Positions 1 to 7,950 of a stretch of 39,828 bases of DNA are shown here, in pieces. This DNA comes from Verrucomicrobiota bacterium. Lineage in GTDB: Bacteria > Verrucomicrobiota > Verrucomicrobiia > Verrucomicrobiales > Akkermansiaceae. Below the pieces are notes generated by a model. The model worked only from the letters and a program-made list of their open reading frames with translations. It had not been told where the DNA came from and ran no database searches. The stretch is taken from positions 1-39,828 of the forward strand of contig JAURPJ010000024.1 of NCBI GenBank assembly GCA_030835305.1, written 5' to 3'. Both the position numbers and the translations under genes were made by a program. Position 1 is the first letter of the stretch. Every line of letters starts with the position of its first letter.

Positions 1-471
1 CTCGACCCCCTTGAGGGCGTGGACTACTTGGGCATCGGCGTGCCCCAGATCGGTCGCCACCCCCACCCTTCGATCCCCTCTCGCAATGACATAGCCAACT
101 GGTTCGACCGCATCGTGAGGCAAGGGAAAAGTCGTTAGCTCAAATCCCTCCCAATTGAACTTTTGCCCGCTTTCAAATACAATCCACTGGGCCTGTTCAC
201 GGAGTCCCTCCTGCACCACCCGACCAGTCATAATCGAGGCCACGATCGGCACGCGACACTTGCGAAGGAAAACATCGAGACCGCGAACGTGATCGCCATG
301 TTCGTGGGTCAGCAGAATACCGGTCAATTTTTCCGGTGCCACTCCGAGCGTTTCCAGACGAAGATTCAGCTGCTTCGCGCTCAAACCGGCATCAATAAGA
401 AGATATTTTCCATCGCATTCCACGATGGTTGAATTCCCTCCGCTGCCACTCCCTAAAACCGCAAATCGCAT
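1..471 (-). CDS. MBL-fold metallo-hydrolase, YycJ/WalJ-like (3' end cut by window)
   Basis: Reads from an ATG at 469-471 to the left edge without a stop, giving the first 157 residues. The start MRFAVLGSGSGGNS is the classic opening of the YycJ/WalJ branch of the metallo-beta-lactamase fold. The metal-binding HxHxDH motif appears as THEHGDH around residues 53-59. Later segments (PHDAVEPVGYVI, then GVATDLGH) also match that branch. Family members are cytoplasmic nuclease-like or phosphodiesterase-like hydrolases; the exact substrate is uncertain. The gene is divergent from the tRNA gene to its right, with about 140 bp between them. The C-terminal part lies outside the window. Confidence 0.9.
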   Translation of the reverse strand, partial: MRFAVLGSGSGGNSTIVECDGKYLLIDAGLSAKQLNLRLETLGVAPEKLTGILLTHEHGDHVRGLDVFLRKCRVPIVASIMTGRVVQEGLREQAQWIVFESGQKFNWEGFELTTFPLPHDAVEPVGYVIARGDRRVGVATDLGHADAQVVHALKGVE

Positions 472-610
472 CGGCTGAGAGGATGTCCCCGATCACTCGA
501 ATGGGCAATTCAAACCGAAAATCAACGGGCATAAATTTACCTCAAAAAAAGAATTTGATAACGAGAACCTCTTGCATACGGCCTCTGGCCCTCTAAGATG
601 CCCCTCAGCT

Positions 611-692
611 GCCGGGATGGTGGAATTGGTAGACACGCGTGATTTAGGATCACGTGCCCTTGGGCGTGCAGGTTCGACCCCTGTTCCCGGTA
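611..692 (+). tRNA. tRNA-Leu (anticodon UAG)
   Basis: The 82-nt sequence folds as a class II tRNA. The acceptor stem GCCGGGA pairs with TCCCGGT, with one G-T pair at the first position. The anticodon stem CGTGA/TCACG encloses the loop TTTAGGA, placing anticodon TAG at 645-647. A long variable arm follows, then the T-arm with GGTTCGACC. The 3' CCA is not encoded. It should read CUA/CUG leucine codons. The area just downstream holds a small ORF and a truncated gene, as is common beside tRNA genes used for integration, but no attachment-site duplication is visible in the window. Confidence 0.97.
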
Positions 693-743
693 CTTTCAAA
701 ACAGCAAAGACGAATTAGAACAATAGACAAACTCAAGGATAAG

Positions 744-848
744 TTGCCTGACGGGATGAAAGCAATGTTTGCCTCTTTCATAAAAGGTAAAGTCCCAGAA
801 ATCGGTGGCGACCTCCTAGAGAAGGCCAATGGGCTCTTTGGTGGGTAA
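744..848 (+). CDS. possible 34-aa small protein or gene tail downstream of tRNA-Leu
   Basis: An open frame ends at a TAA at 846-848, directly before a strong terminator. The likely coding part starts at TTG 744, preceded by AAGGA at 735-739, or at ATG 756. The product would be about 30-34 residues, ending VPEIGGDLLEKANGLFGG. It has an amphipathic, Gly/Leu-rich look and no recognisable domain. The open frame runs back through the tRNA, which is not meaningful. It could be a real small protein, or the 3' scrap of a longer deleted gene, since the same neighbourhood holds a truncated DUF1553 gene. The nearby terminator favours something transcribed here, although that could be only the tRNA. Confidence 0.35.
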   Translation: MPDGMKAMFASFIKGKVPEIGGDLLEKANGLFGG

Positions 849-872
849 CCTCTCCTTGATTCCTCTCTCTCG

Positions 873-899
873 AAGCCCGCATCCCAGCGGGCTTTTTTC
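873..899 (+). terminator. Rho-independent terminator after tRNA-Leu/small ORF
   Basis: An 8-bp perfect stem, AAGCCCGC (873-880) with GCGGGCTT (887-894), closes a 6-nt loop and runs into TTTTTT. It lies 24 bp after the small-ORF stop and probably ends the tRNA transcript. Confidence 0.85.
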
Positions 900-917
900 T
901 TACGCTGAAATCCCGTG

Positions 918-1277
918 GTTGCGCCGACCCGCGAAAATTGCAGCTCGAGAAGACTCGTTTCCATTACCCCGCTTGCCGCCCTTGCGACCCTCAATGACGA
1001 AGCATTTTCGGAGATGGCTCAAGGACTTGCCCGTCGAATGAAGTATGAGACCGAGGGAGATCTTGGAACCAAGATTGCCACGGGCTTTCGGATTGCAACC
1101 AGTCTCAAGCCCGGAGAAAGACAAATAAAGATCCTCATGAAGCTCTTTAGCGAAACAGCAGCGGATTACGAAGCGAACCCCGAACCCTACCCCGGACTCG
1201 CGAGGACAGCCGATGGGACCGCGTTCACGATCGTTGCAAGTGCGCTTCTCAACATGGACGATGCTCTAACCGAGTAG
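918..1277 (+). pseudogene. 3' fragment of a DUF1553 (PSD1) gene
   Basis: About 119 codons, open to a TAG at 1275-1277, read as the C-terminus of the DUF1553 domain found in Planctomycetes/Verrucomicrobia cytochrome-type proteins. It begins at the APTRENCSSRR segment, then TPLAALATLNDEAF, which corresponds to the family's conserved TPLQAL..LND block. It ends with the LLNMDDA segment that normally closes these proteins. Complete family members are typically 700-1100 residues and begin with a signal peptide and a cytochrome-like PSCyt1 domain. Nothing of that precedes this fragment: the homology starts about 20 bp after the terminator. I therefore call it a deletion remnant. Its usual partner, DUF1501, is also present only as a 3' scrap at 11693. 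Confidence 0.8.
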
Positions 1278-1344
1278 CGGCCGCGCACTCGGTTTCAATA
1301 AGAGAGTCTTCGACAAAGTCGCTCAGAACAGATAAGACGCGCTT

Positions 1345-2343
1345 ATGAAACTACTTTGTATTTCAGCATTCGCCTGTGCGATCGCTTCGGGACAGCAGCA
1401 GCCATTCCCAACCACAGGCTCGGTAGAACGTCTGGACCCCTTGCTTGATCAACTCATTGCCCCTGAGACCCAAATTGAAGTCATTGCCTCAGGCTTTACG
1501 TGGTCAGAGGGCCCGGTTTGGGATAAAAAAAATAGTCGCCTTCTCTTTTCCGACGTTCCGGAAAACACCGTTTACCAGTGGAACTTGAAGGACGGAGTTT
1601 CGGTCTTTTTGAAACCATCAGGATTCACTGGACCGAGGAACTATAGCGGCGAACCCGGATCGAACGGGCTGACCTACGATAACGAGGGCCAGCTCCTTTT
1701 CTGTGAACACGGAGACCGCCGGGTTTCCATGCTTTCCAAAGGGAACAGCGGAAAAATCACCCTTGCCGATAAATACGAAGGGAAACGATTCAACTCTCCA
1801 AACGATCTCTGTGTTCATTCGTCGGGGCTCATCTTTTTCACGGACCCACCCTACGGATTGCCCCTCAAGGAAAATGACCCAACCCGCGAAATTGATGCTT
1901 TTGGAGTTTACCGCATTGCCCTCGATGGCACTGTGGAGATGGTCATTTCTAATCTCAAGCGCCCGAACGGAGTCACGCTTTCAAACGATGGAAAAACCCT
2001 CTATATCGCCCAATCGTATGGGAACGAGGCGTGGATCATGTCCTATCCGCTGGATAATAAGGGAAATGTTGGCAAGGGAGCACTTCTTTTTAATGCCACT
2101 GAACTCGCCAAGACTGACAAAGGACTGCCGGACGGGCTTAAGACCGACACAAAGGGAAACATCTGGTGCACTGGTCCTGGAGGAGTCCTCATCATTAGCC
2201 CGAAGGGTAAACTCCTTGGCCGCATTCTCACCGGACATCGAACCGCAAATTGTGCGTGGGGGGAGGATGGCTCCACTCTCTATATGACTGCTGATTACTA
2301 CATCATGCGTCTTCAAACCCTGACCAAAGGGACCGGCTTTTAA
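1345..2343 (+). CDS. secreted SMP-30/gluconolactonase-family lactonase
   Basis: 332 residues with an N-terminal signal peptide (MKLLCISAFACAIASG) followed by a six-bladed propeller of the SMP-30/gluconolactonase/LRE family. The expected divalent-metal ligands are visible: E55 in TWSEGPVW, N208 in RPNGVTLS and D263 in GLPDGLKTD. FNSPNDL (149-155) is another family block. Members hydrolyse sugar or other lactones, and this one would act outside the cytoplasm. The stop is 7 bp before the FadR-type regulator, so the two probably form an operon concerned with sugar-acid use. The physiological lactone cannot be read from sequence. Confidence 0.9.
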   Translation: MKLLCISAFACAIASGQQQPFPTTGSVERLDPLLDQLIAPETQIEVIASGFTWSEGPVWDKKNSRLLFSDVPENTVYQWNLKDGVSVFLKPSGFTGPRNYSGEPGSNGLTYDNEGQLLFCEHGDRRVSMLSKGNSGKITLADKYEGKRFNSPNDLCVHSSGLIFFTDPPYGLPLKENDPTREIDAFGVYRIALDGTVEMVISNLKRPNGVTLSNDGKTLYIAQSYGNEAWIMSYPLDNKGNVGKGALLFNATELAKTDKGLPDGLKTDTKGNIWCTGPGGVLIISPKGKLLGRILTGHRTANCAWGEDGSTLYMTADYYIMRLQTLTKGTGF

Positions 2344-2350
2344 GTAGATC

Positions 2351-3028
2351 ATGGCTCAACGCAGCTCCAATATCATCAAGGCCCTCGAACTGGAGATCAT
2401 GGAGGGCAAGCTCACTCCCGGTGAGCGCCTTCCGTCGGAAGAAAAGCTTTGCGCTCGTTTTGATGCCAGTCGCACCGTAATTCGCGAAGCAATCCAACAG
2501 CTCAGGGGCCGCGGGCTTCTAAGAACCCTGAAAGGTTCCGGCTCCTACATCGCCGACCCCAGTCTCGAAACCCTTGCCGGCGCGGTTGAGACCTACTCGG
2601 TCCTGACCAACGACGATTCTTATCTTGAATTGATGGACTTCCGTATTCTTCTCGAAACCGAATGCGCCCGTCTCGCCGCCATTCATTCCGGAGAAAAAAT
2701 TATCGAAATCATGCAAAAGGCCATCGACAAGATGGAAAATTCACGCGGCGACCGAAAGCGTTTTAGCCAAGCCGACATCGCATTCCACCTCGCCATCGCC
2801 GCCGGTTCAAAGCACAACCTTTACGCAACAGTGTTGAGTGCTCTTGAGAAACGCTCCATTGAATACGCCAACGTCAACCGTGGCGACAGCGAGTGGTATC
2901 AAAACGTGATCACCACTCACCAGGAAATCTTTGACGCCATTTCCGGTGGGCAATCCGAAGAAGCTGCCGCCGCCATGAAGCGCCACCTCATCCTATCCCG
3001 CCGCCACTACGTTGACTTGGAGCGATGA
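2351..3028 (+). CDS. GntR-superfamily, FadR-subfamily transcriptional regulator
   Basis: 225 residues. The N-terminal winged helix (about 5-70) carries the GntR signature LTPGERLPSEEKL followed by SRTVIREAIQQL. The C-terminal FCD ligand domain keeps the expected metal ligands: D142 and H146 in ADIAFH, H190 in TTHQ and H212 in KRHL. FCD proteins bind small carboxylates such as sugar acids. Co-transcription with the lactonase 7 bp upstream suggests that it senses a product of that enzyme and controls the pair or a sugar-acid regulon. The GntP permease at 23052 would be a logical target, but that is inference. No operator was identified. Confidence 0.92.
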   Translation: MAQRSSNIIKALELEIMEGKLTPGERLPSEEKLCARFDASRTVIREAIQQLRGRGLLRTLKGSGSYIADPSLETLAGAVETYSVLTNDDSYLELMDFRILLETECARLAAIHSGEKIIEIMQKAIDKMENSRGDRKRFSQADIAFHLAIAAGSKHNLYATVLSALEKRSIEYANVNRGDSEWYQNVITTHQEIFDAISGGQSEEAAAAMKRHLILSRRHYVDLER

Positions 3029-3091
3029 GATAACACTTCTTCGAAAAACACTCTCGCCTTCCTAACCCGAACCTCTAGAAACCCAGACACT

Positions 3092-3163
3092 ATGATACGT
3101 TATATTCTTACCGCAATCACCCTCGCAGCCGCAGTCCTTCTTAGTTCCTGCTGCTGCCTCTAA
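3092..3163 (+). CDS. 23-residue peptide with lipobox-like LSSCCCL end
   Basis: ATG at 3092 gives MIRYILTAITLAAAVLLSSCCCL and a stop: one basic residue, a hydrophobic stretch, then a lipobox-like LSSC followed by two more cysteines. Very short lipopeptides of this shape seem to recur in PVC genomes, so I list it, but no function can be assigned. It lies 63 bp after the regulator, just before a broken nitroreductase gene. It could be entericidin-like, or simply a signal sequence left after loss of a longer gene. Confidence 0.45.
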   Translation: MIRYILTAITLAAAVLLSSCCCL

Positions 3164-3177
3164 GCTGACCTTTTGGA

Positions 3178-3726
3178 AATGTCCAAGATCCCTCTGAACT
3201 TTCGGGAATTTCCCGAAAGGGAGATGAAGGGGTGGGCCCAATGGAGCCAATCTCCAGCCCTAGCATTTCTCAATCATTCGCGATCCTGGCATAAAAAAAA
3301 GCCATTCGCGTAGCTGCTGAAGAAAAAGAAAAAGAATTTTACCATTCCCGAGCACCTGAGGACTGGCTGGATGCTCTGGCGCCCATCGAAACTGATGCTC
3401 AAAAGTCATTTCTAGAAACAGCTCCGGTTCTGGTGGCGATCTTCCAGAAATCAGAGGTGATTCGTGCCGACAGCACAGTCTCCAAAACCTATTATCCAAA
3501 GGAATCGGTCGGAATGGCGACCGGTTTTCTCCTTTCGGCCCTCCATTTCGCAGGCTTGGCCACATTGACCCACACGCCCAGCCCCATGAAATTTCTCAAT
3601 GGGATTCTGGGGCGTCCGGCTTCCAAAAAACCCTTTCTTGTGCTGGTGGTTGGATTTCCCGCATCAGACTGCCGGGTTCCGGACATTTCCCGACTACCGA
3701 CCGAAGAAATGGTTAAACTTCACTGA
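3178..3726 (+). pseudogene. nitroreductase (iodotyrosine-deiodinase-like), multiply broken
   Basis: Three blocks of one nitroreductase-fold flavoprotein can be read in different frames. ATG 3178 opens MSKIPLNFREFPEREMK, the usual N-terminus of this branch. About 50 codons are then missing. At 3240-3260 the conserved GANLQP appears, but the Trp that should follow is a stop (TAG at 3261-3263) before HFSIIRDPGIKK. The frame shifts again at a run of eight A at 3293-3300. The C-terminal half (AIRVAAEEKEKEFYHSR, ESVGMATGFLLSALH, THTPSP) then runs open to the TGA at 3724-3726. An internal deletion, a nonsense change and a frameshift together make a functional product very unlikely. Confidence 0.85.
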
Positions 3727-3748
3727 TTCAAAAGCCAATGCAGATTAA

Positions 3749-4156
<408 letters not shown>

Positions 4157-4187
4157 TTTCGAGGATTCCCCCTTAAAAAAAAGTACC

Positions 4188-4220
4188 AGCCGCCCTTCTT
4201 AACGGAGGGCGGCTTTTTAT
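4188..4220 (+). terminator. Rho-independent terminator of glnB
   Basis: A 9-bp perfect stem, AGCCGCCCT (4188-4196) with AGGGCGGCT (4206-4214), is followed by TTTTTAT. It starts 31 bp after the glnB stop. Confidence 0.92.
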
Positions 4221-4221
4221 T

Positions 4222-4580
4222 TCACCCGTCCCGTTGATCTGAGTTTCAAGTAGAAATGGGAAGGGATGGTGGTGGCGATCAGCTCAAGCGTGTGAATCTC
4301 GTGTTGACAAGAAGAGGCACTTACTCTCTCTGCCTTATTCACTCTCCTTGAAATTCCCCAATCACGAACAAGCCGCCCCATCCTTGTTTTCAATCAAAAG
4401 TGCTCTTAAGAACACTCTTTGCGTCTTCCGTCTATCAACGCTGCCACCCTCGAGCTTCCCCATGAGCTACACCAGATCCCGCTCTTCACGGCCTTTCCGC
4501 CAAAAGCAAATTCCTAGCAACAATCGTCTTGGCGGTTCATTCTTCGGACCAGAAAGTCAGGTCAATTCCAGAATTTGATC
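4222..4580. other. gene-free spacer with one copy of the dispersed repeat
   Basis: About 360 bp between the glnB terminator and the end of the minus-strand sulfatase. No convincing coding frame. The only recognised structure is the repeat copy near 4497-4521. A TTGACA-like hexamer near 4303 lacks a matching -10 box. Confidence 0.6.
4497..4535. repeat. dispersed repeat copy 1 (core AAAGCAAATTCCTAGCAA) inside an inverted repeat
   Basis: The core AAAAGCAAATTCCTAGCAAC at 4502-4521 recurs exactly at 16400-16419 and imperfectly at 9955, 11840 and 16335. In this copy the core is flanked by CCGCCAA (4497-4503) and TTGGCGG (4529-4535), a perfect 7-bp inverted repeat. It lies between two genes whose 3' ends face each other, so it could be transcribed. 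Function unknown. Confidence 0.7.
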
Positions 4581-6062
4581 TCAATCCTCCGGGAACCGGT
4601 CCAGGTAGCCCCACCGAAACCCCTTTTTCCCGCGGTAATTCATCTCGCGCCCCCGTGCCTGCTCTTCGATCCAGAACCTGACATGCGCCGGTTCGGCAAA
4701 GGGATCGCCGACCTCCTTCTGCCAGGCCCGGTAGGCAGTCAGCATCTCATCCAGCACCGCCTTGTATTCCGGGGTCTCCGCTACGTTCACCCACTCCTCA
4801 GGGTCTCTCTGCAGGTCATAGAGTTGATACTTCGGAGGGTTCCGATACGCCGCATACGCCTTGCGGACCTTCGCCGGCGCTACATCGATTTCCTCCTGCT
4901 GGCAACCCGCTATGAAGTGCGTGTTAAATTGATTCAAATACGCCACTGCGCTGAGATTCTCCCCCTGTTCCTCCGGTGTCACGATCAACTTGTGGCGCTC
5001 GGTCCGGAACGCGAACTGCAAACACGCGATCCGCGGCGCAGCCCCGGTCGTGATGAACTGCAACGACTCCCGCCAGTCCTCCACGTCCTTCCCTACCAAC
5101 AACGGCTGCAGCGCCCGTCCCGATAGACCCTCCGGCTCCTTTACCCCGGCTGCCGCCAGGAAGGTCGGAAGAATGTCGGACACGCTGACAAGCTCGTCGC
5201 GCACCAGTCCCGCCTTCACGTGCCTCGGCCAGTGCACAATGAACGGAATCCGCGCCCCGGCGTCGTAAACGCTCGTCTTGCCCCTAGAGAACTGCGCCCC
5301 GTGGTCGCCGATATAGAGGATCAGCGTATTGTCGGCCTTGCCCGATGCCTCGAGCTTCGCAAGCAGATCCGCCACCAGCATGTCCAGGCGCTTCATGCAG
5401 TTGTAATAGTTCGCCGTCGCCTCCCGCAACCGCTTAGAGTCACAACCGACCCACGGCAACGGTTTCACCTCCTTGCCCGTCTGCAGGTTCTTTTCTTTTG
5501 GATACCCACCTGCCTGTGGAATCAAGGGAAAGTGCGCGTCCGGATAGTTGATCGACAAGAAGAACGGTTCGGCTCCCTGCCCGAAGAACTCGCCCGCCTT
5601 CGCCGCATACGCTCCCATCGCCTTCCGGCTGAAATTCGCACCGGAAATCGCCCTGAAATCAATGTGCTTCGTGAACACCTTCTCCGGATTCACGTGCAGC
5701 TTCCCGATCAGTCCGGTCCGGTACCCCGCCCCCTTCAGCAGCCCTAACACATTCGGCCATTCCTCAAACATAGCGAACTTGTGCGTCGCCAGCCCCAGGT
5801 GCCCATTCACCACCGGATGCCGCCCGGTCAGGAAACACGCCCGCGACGGTCTGCACACCGAATACGGCGTGAAGGCCTTGTCGAAGCGCACGCCCTCCTT
5901 CGCCAATCGATCCAACACGGGCGTCTTCACATACGGATCCCCATAACACCCCAACTCCGGCCCATTGTCTTCCGAAACGATCAAGAGAATGTTCGGTTGC
6001 ACTGCGTGAGCCACCCCCAGCAAGACCACCACTATCTTTCCCAATCCCCCAATCATTTTCAT
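4581..6062 (-). CDS. secreted Cys-type sulfatase (SGSH-like branch)
   Basis: 493 residues with a short signal peptide (about 1-20) followed by PNILLIVSEDNGPELGCYG, the metal-binding start of the alkaline-phosphatase-like fold (D32, N33). The formylglycine motif is CRPSR (C70-R74) in SVCRPSRACFLTGRHP, so a maturase must convert C70. The second metal site appears as YIGDHG. The NGPELGCYG opening resembles N-sulfoglucosamine sulfohydrolase-like sulfatases, but the substrate is not proven. The ATG overlaps the stop of the upstream PIG-L frame by 4 bp (ATGA), so it was the last gene of a sialidase/PIG-L/sulfatase operon. Upstream members are broken, which may reduce or abolish expression. The segment looks GC-richer than its neighbours. 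Confidence 0.93.
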   Translation of the reverse strand: MKMIGGLGKIVVVLLGVAHAVQPNILLIVSEDNGPELGCYGDPYVKTPVLDRLAKEGVRFDKAFTPYSVCRPSRACFLTGRHPVVNGHLGLATHKFAMFEEWPNVLGLLKGAGYRTGLIGKLHVNPEKVFTKHIDFRAISGANFSRKAMGAYAAKAGEFFGQGAEPFFLSINYPDAHFPLIPQAGGYPKEKNLQTGKEVKPLPWVGCDSKRLREATANYYNCMKRLDMLVADLLAKLEASGKADNTLILYIGDHGAQFSRGKTSVYDAGARIPFIVHWPRHVKAGLVRDELVSVSDILPTFLAAAGVKEPEGLSGRALQPLLVGKDVEDWRESLQFITTGAAPRIACLQFAFRTERHKLIVTPEEQGENLSAVAYLNQFNTHFIAGCQQEEIDVAPAKVRKAYAAYRNPPKYQLYDLQRDPEEWVNVAETPEYKAVLDEMLTAYRAWQKEVGDPFAEPAHVRFWIEEQARGREMNYRGKKGFRWGYLDRFPED

Positions 6063-6793
6063 AAACCCTCCCAGTAATCACACACTTTAACCCCCCTCGC
6101 AAACTCAATCTCCACACCAGCCTTCGACGCAATCTGACGGTTCGCCTCCAGGATCCTTTTGTCCAATCCATACCCGCAGCTCCACAGATTGCGCTCATGT
6201 TGCGAAGCGTGGCAGCGCAGCAGCTCCCCCTTCCACTGCCTCACGTCCTCACCAAACGTCGTCACCAGATCCAGATACATCCCCACCGTCTTCGTATCAC
6301 GCACCAACAAGGCCAGCGGCGCCCTCTCCTGCTCCCGCGCCCAGCTGTCAAAGATCCAGAACGTCCGCCGGTGATCCGCATTCGTATCGCTCCCATGCGG
6401 TAATACCACCGCATCCGCATCAACCCGATCCAGAATCACCCGCACCAGCTCCTCGTTCTCCCTCTTGCCGATCATGTGCCCCTCCTCATTCTCCGTCAGC
6501 CGATGAAACCGCAATCGCTCCTCCGCCAATTCATACCGCCAACAGCCCTCCCGCTGCTCCGCTTCCCGAGGCACCGTCTTCTCCTCCTAGGTCGCCGCAA
6601 AGCAATCCTCCACCCCGCCTGCCCCGCCCGTCAGCACCTCGAGAAACAACTCCAGGTCCCACTGCTCCAGATGCCGCAGCGTCAACGTCACCACCTCGAA
6701 GTCGTCCGGAGGCGGTACCAGCACCAGGCATCGGCGTATCCCATCCCACGGACCAGCGTTCCGCCCCAATATCGCTGGAGCCGCTCCACTCAT
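6059..6793 (-). pseudogene. PIG-L (LmbE-like) deacetylase broken by a nonsense codon
   Basis: One continuous frame from ATG 6793 to TGA 6059, interrupted by a TAG at 6587-6589. The N-terminal part has RRCLVLVPPPDDFEVVTLTL and LTGG. The family's zinc motif HPDDE should be there, but His is replaced by Pro (P28) and Glu by Phe. After the stop come PREAEQREG, LPHGSDTNADHRR (second PIG-L motif) and LRCHASQHERN. Loss of the zinc His and a nonsense change in the same gene argue for decay rather than sequencing error. The start overlaps the upstream sialidase stop by 4 bp, and its own stop overlaps the sulfatase start, so it was translationally coupled on both sides. Confidence 0.82.
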
Positions 6794-6948
6794 TTCACCA
6801 AGTCCTCAATCCCAAAGCCCTGGAAGAACATCTGCTTCAGCCCCTCGTAGAGCACGCCCACGTGGTCAGGGCCGATCTGTGTCAGACACGAATACCCGGC
6901 GCAAATCCGGATGTCATAGAGGATTTGCATGTTATCCGGACCAGTCAA
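6790..6948 (-). pseudogene. 3' fragment of a BNR sialidase gene
   Basis: The last ~52 codons read LTGPDNMQILYDIRICAGYSCL followed by GPDHVGVLYEG and a stop. This is the C-terminal block of exo-sialidases (GYSCL..I..DHVG.LYE). The frame stays open up to 6999, but resemblance ends near 6948, and no Asp-boxes remain. The rest is gone: the oppositely oriented phosphoesterase gene starts at 6999. It was the first known member of the coupled sialidase/PIG-L/sulfatase operon. An intact but different sialidase is at 10445. Confidence 0.75.
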
Positions 6949-6998
6949 CGTTTCCTCGCGATAGATCTTCCGTCCTACTCGTCGTATTATCCTTTCCA

Positions 6999-7883
6999 AT
7001 GCTCAAGGTTTTCCTCGTTTTATTTCTCGCACTTATTCCCGTCAGTTCAGCCTGCGCTAGCAATCACTTGCGGGTCCTTTCCTATAATGTGTGGTATGGC
7101 TTCACCAAAGTTCCAGAGCGTAAAAAGAACTTCCTGGAGTGGATGGAGACTCAAAACCCAGATATTGTCTCGCTTCAGGAGCTAAATGGATACACCGCAG
7201 ACAGGTTGGAGGCCGACGCAGCAAGATGGGGACACGCTCATTCGGCGATACTCAAAGAAGACGGATTCCCCACTGGTATCACCTCGCGCTTCCCGATCAA
7301 GGAAGTCCGCCGTTTCCGCGAGGGCTTCCATCACGGGTTGCTACGCGCACGCATCAAGGGAATCTACTACTACGTGATCCACCTACACCCGAGTAATTGG
7401 GAGATTCGTGGGCGCGAAGCCGACCTTGTTTTGGCAGATATCGCCGAGCTTCCAAAGGGCTCATTGGTTGCCTTAGTTGGCGATTTTAACACCTTATCTA
7501 CCACAGATCAAAGACACTATGTAAAAACTAGTCTCGAACCTTTTTTCGCGGCACGTGATATCAAATATAAAGAAAAAAATCTGCGCGATGGCAAATTTGA
7601 CTACTCCGTGATTAGGAAATTTACTGCGGCTGGGCTGATCGATCTGGAACACTCAAAACGCAAATCTGGATACTTCTTCACTGGAAGCTTCCCGACAAAA
7701 ATCAAAAAACCGGGCGACCACGGGGAAGCTCGACGCCTCGACTATGTATTTGCCAGCCCTTCTCTCGCCAAGCGAGTAACCCGCGCAGAGATCATTGCTG
7801 ACGACACAACCTGGACCTTATCAGACCACCTCCCGATAGTCGTTGAGATCACCCATAAGCAGAGACCCAAGGACGACAAGTGA
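6999..7883 (+). CDS. secreted endonuclease/exonuclease/phosphatase-family protein
   Basis: 294 residues from ATG 6999, chosen because it opens a clear signal peptide (MLKVFLVLFLALIPVSSACA); an open frame to 6879 runs over the antisense sialidase scrap and is rejected. The EEP fold is shown by LSYNVWYG (N30), DIVSLQEL (E61), HLHP (H130), GDFNTLS (D162, N164) and a C-terminal LSDHLPIV. These are the metal and catalytic residues of DNase I-like or sphingomyelinase-like hydrolases. Likely a periplasmic or exported phosphodiesterase of unknown substrate. Its upstream region is a recombination junction, so its original promoter may have been lost. Confidence 0.88.
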   Translation: MLKVFLVLFLALIPVSSACASNHLRVLSYNVWYGFTKVPERKKNFLEWMETQNPDIVSLQELNGYTADRLEADAARWGHAHSAILKEDGFPTGITSRFPIKEVRRFREGFHHGLLRARIKGIYYYVIHLHPSNWEIRGREADLVLADIAELPKGSLVALVGDFNTLSTTDQRHYVKTSLEPFFAARDIKYKEKNLRDGKFDYSVIRKFTAAGLIDLEHSKRKSGYFFTGSFPTKIKKPGDHGEARRLDYVFASPSLAKRVTRAEIIADDTTWTLSDHLPIVVEITHKQRPKDDK

Positions 7884-7950
7884 CAGGGAGTTAAAAACAA
7901 ACCAAAATTCTCATTGCCTGCTCGCAGTTCAACGATGAGCATCTGAGGAA

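Noticed and set aside
611-1277. tRNA-Leu as the attachment site of an integrated element
   Set aside because: Gene scraps follow the tRNA, but no integrase and no repeat of the tRNA 3' end were found in the window.
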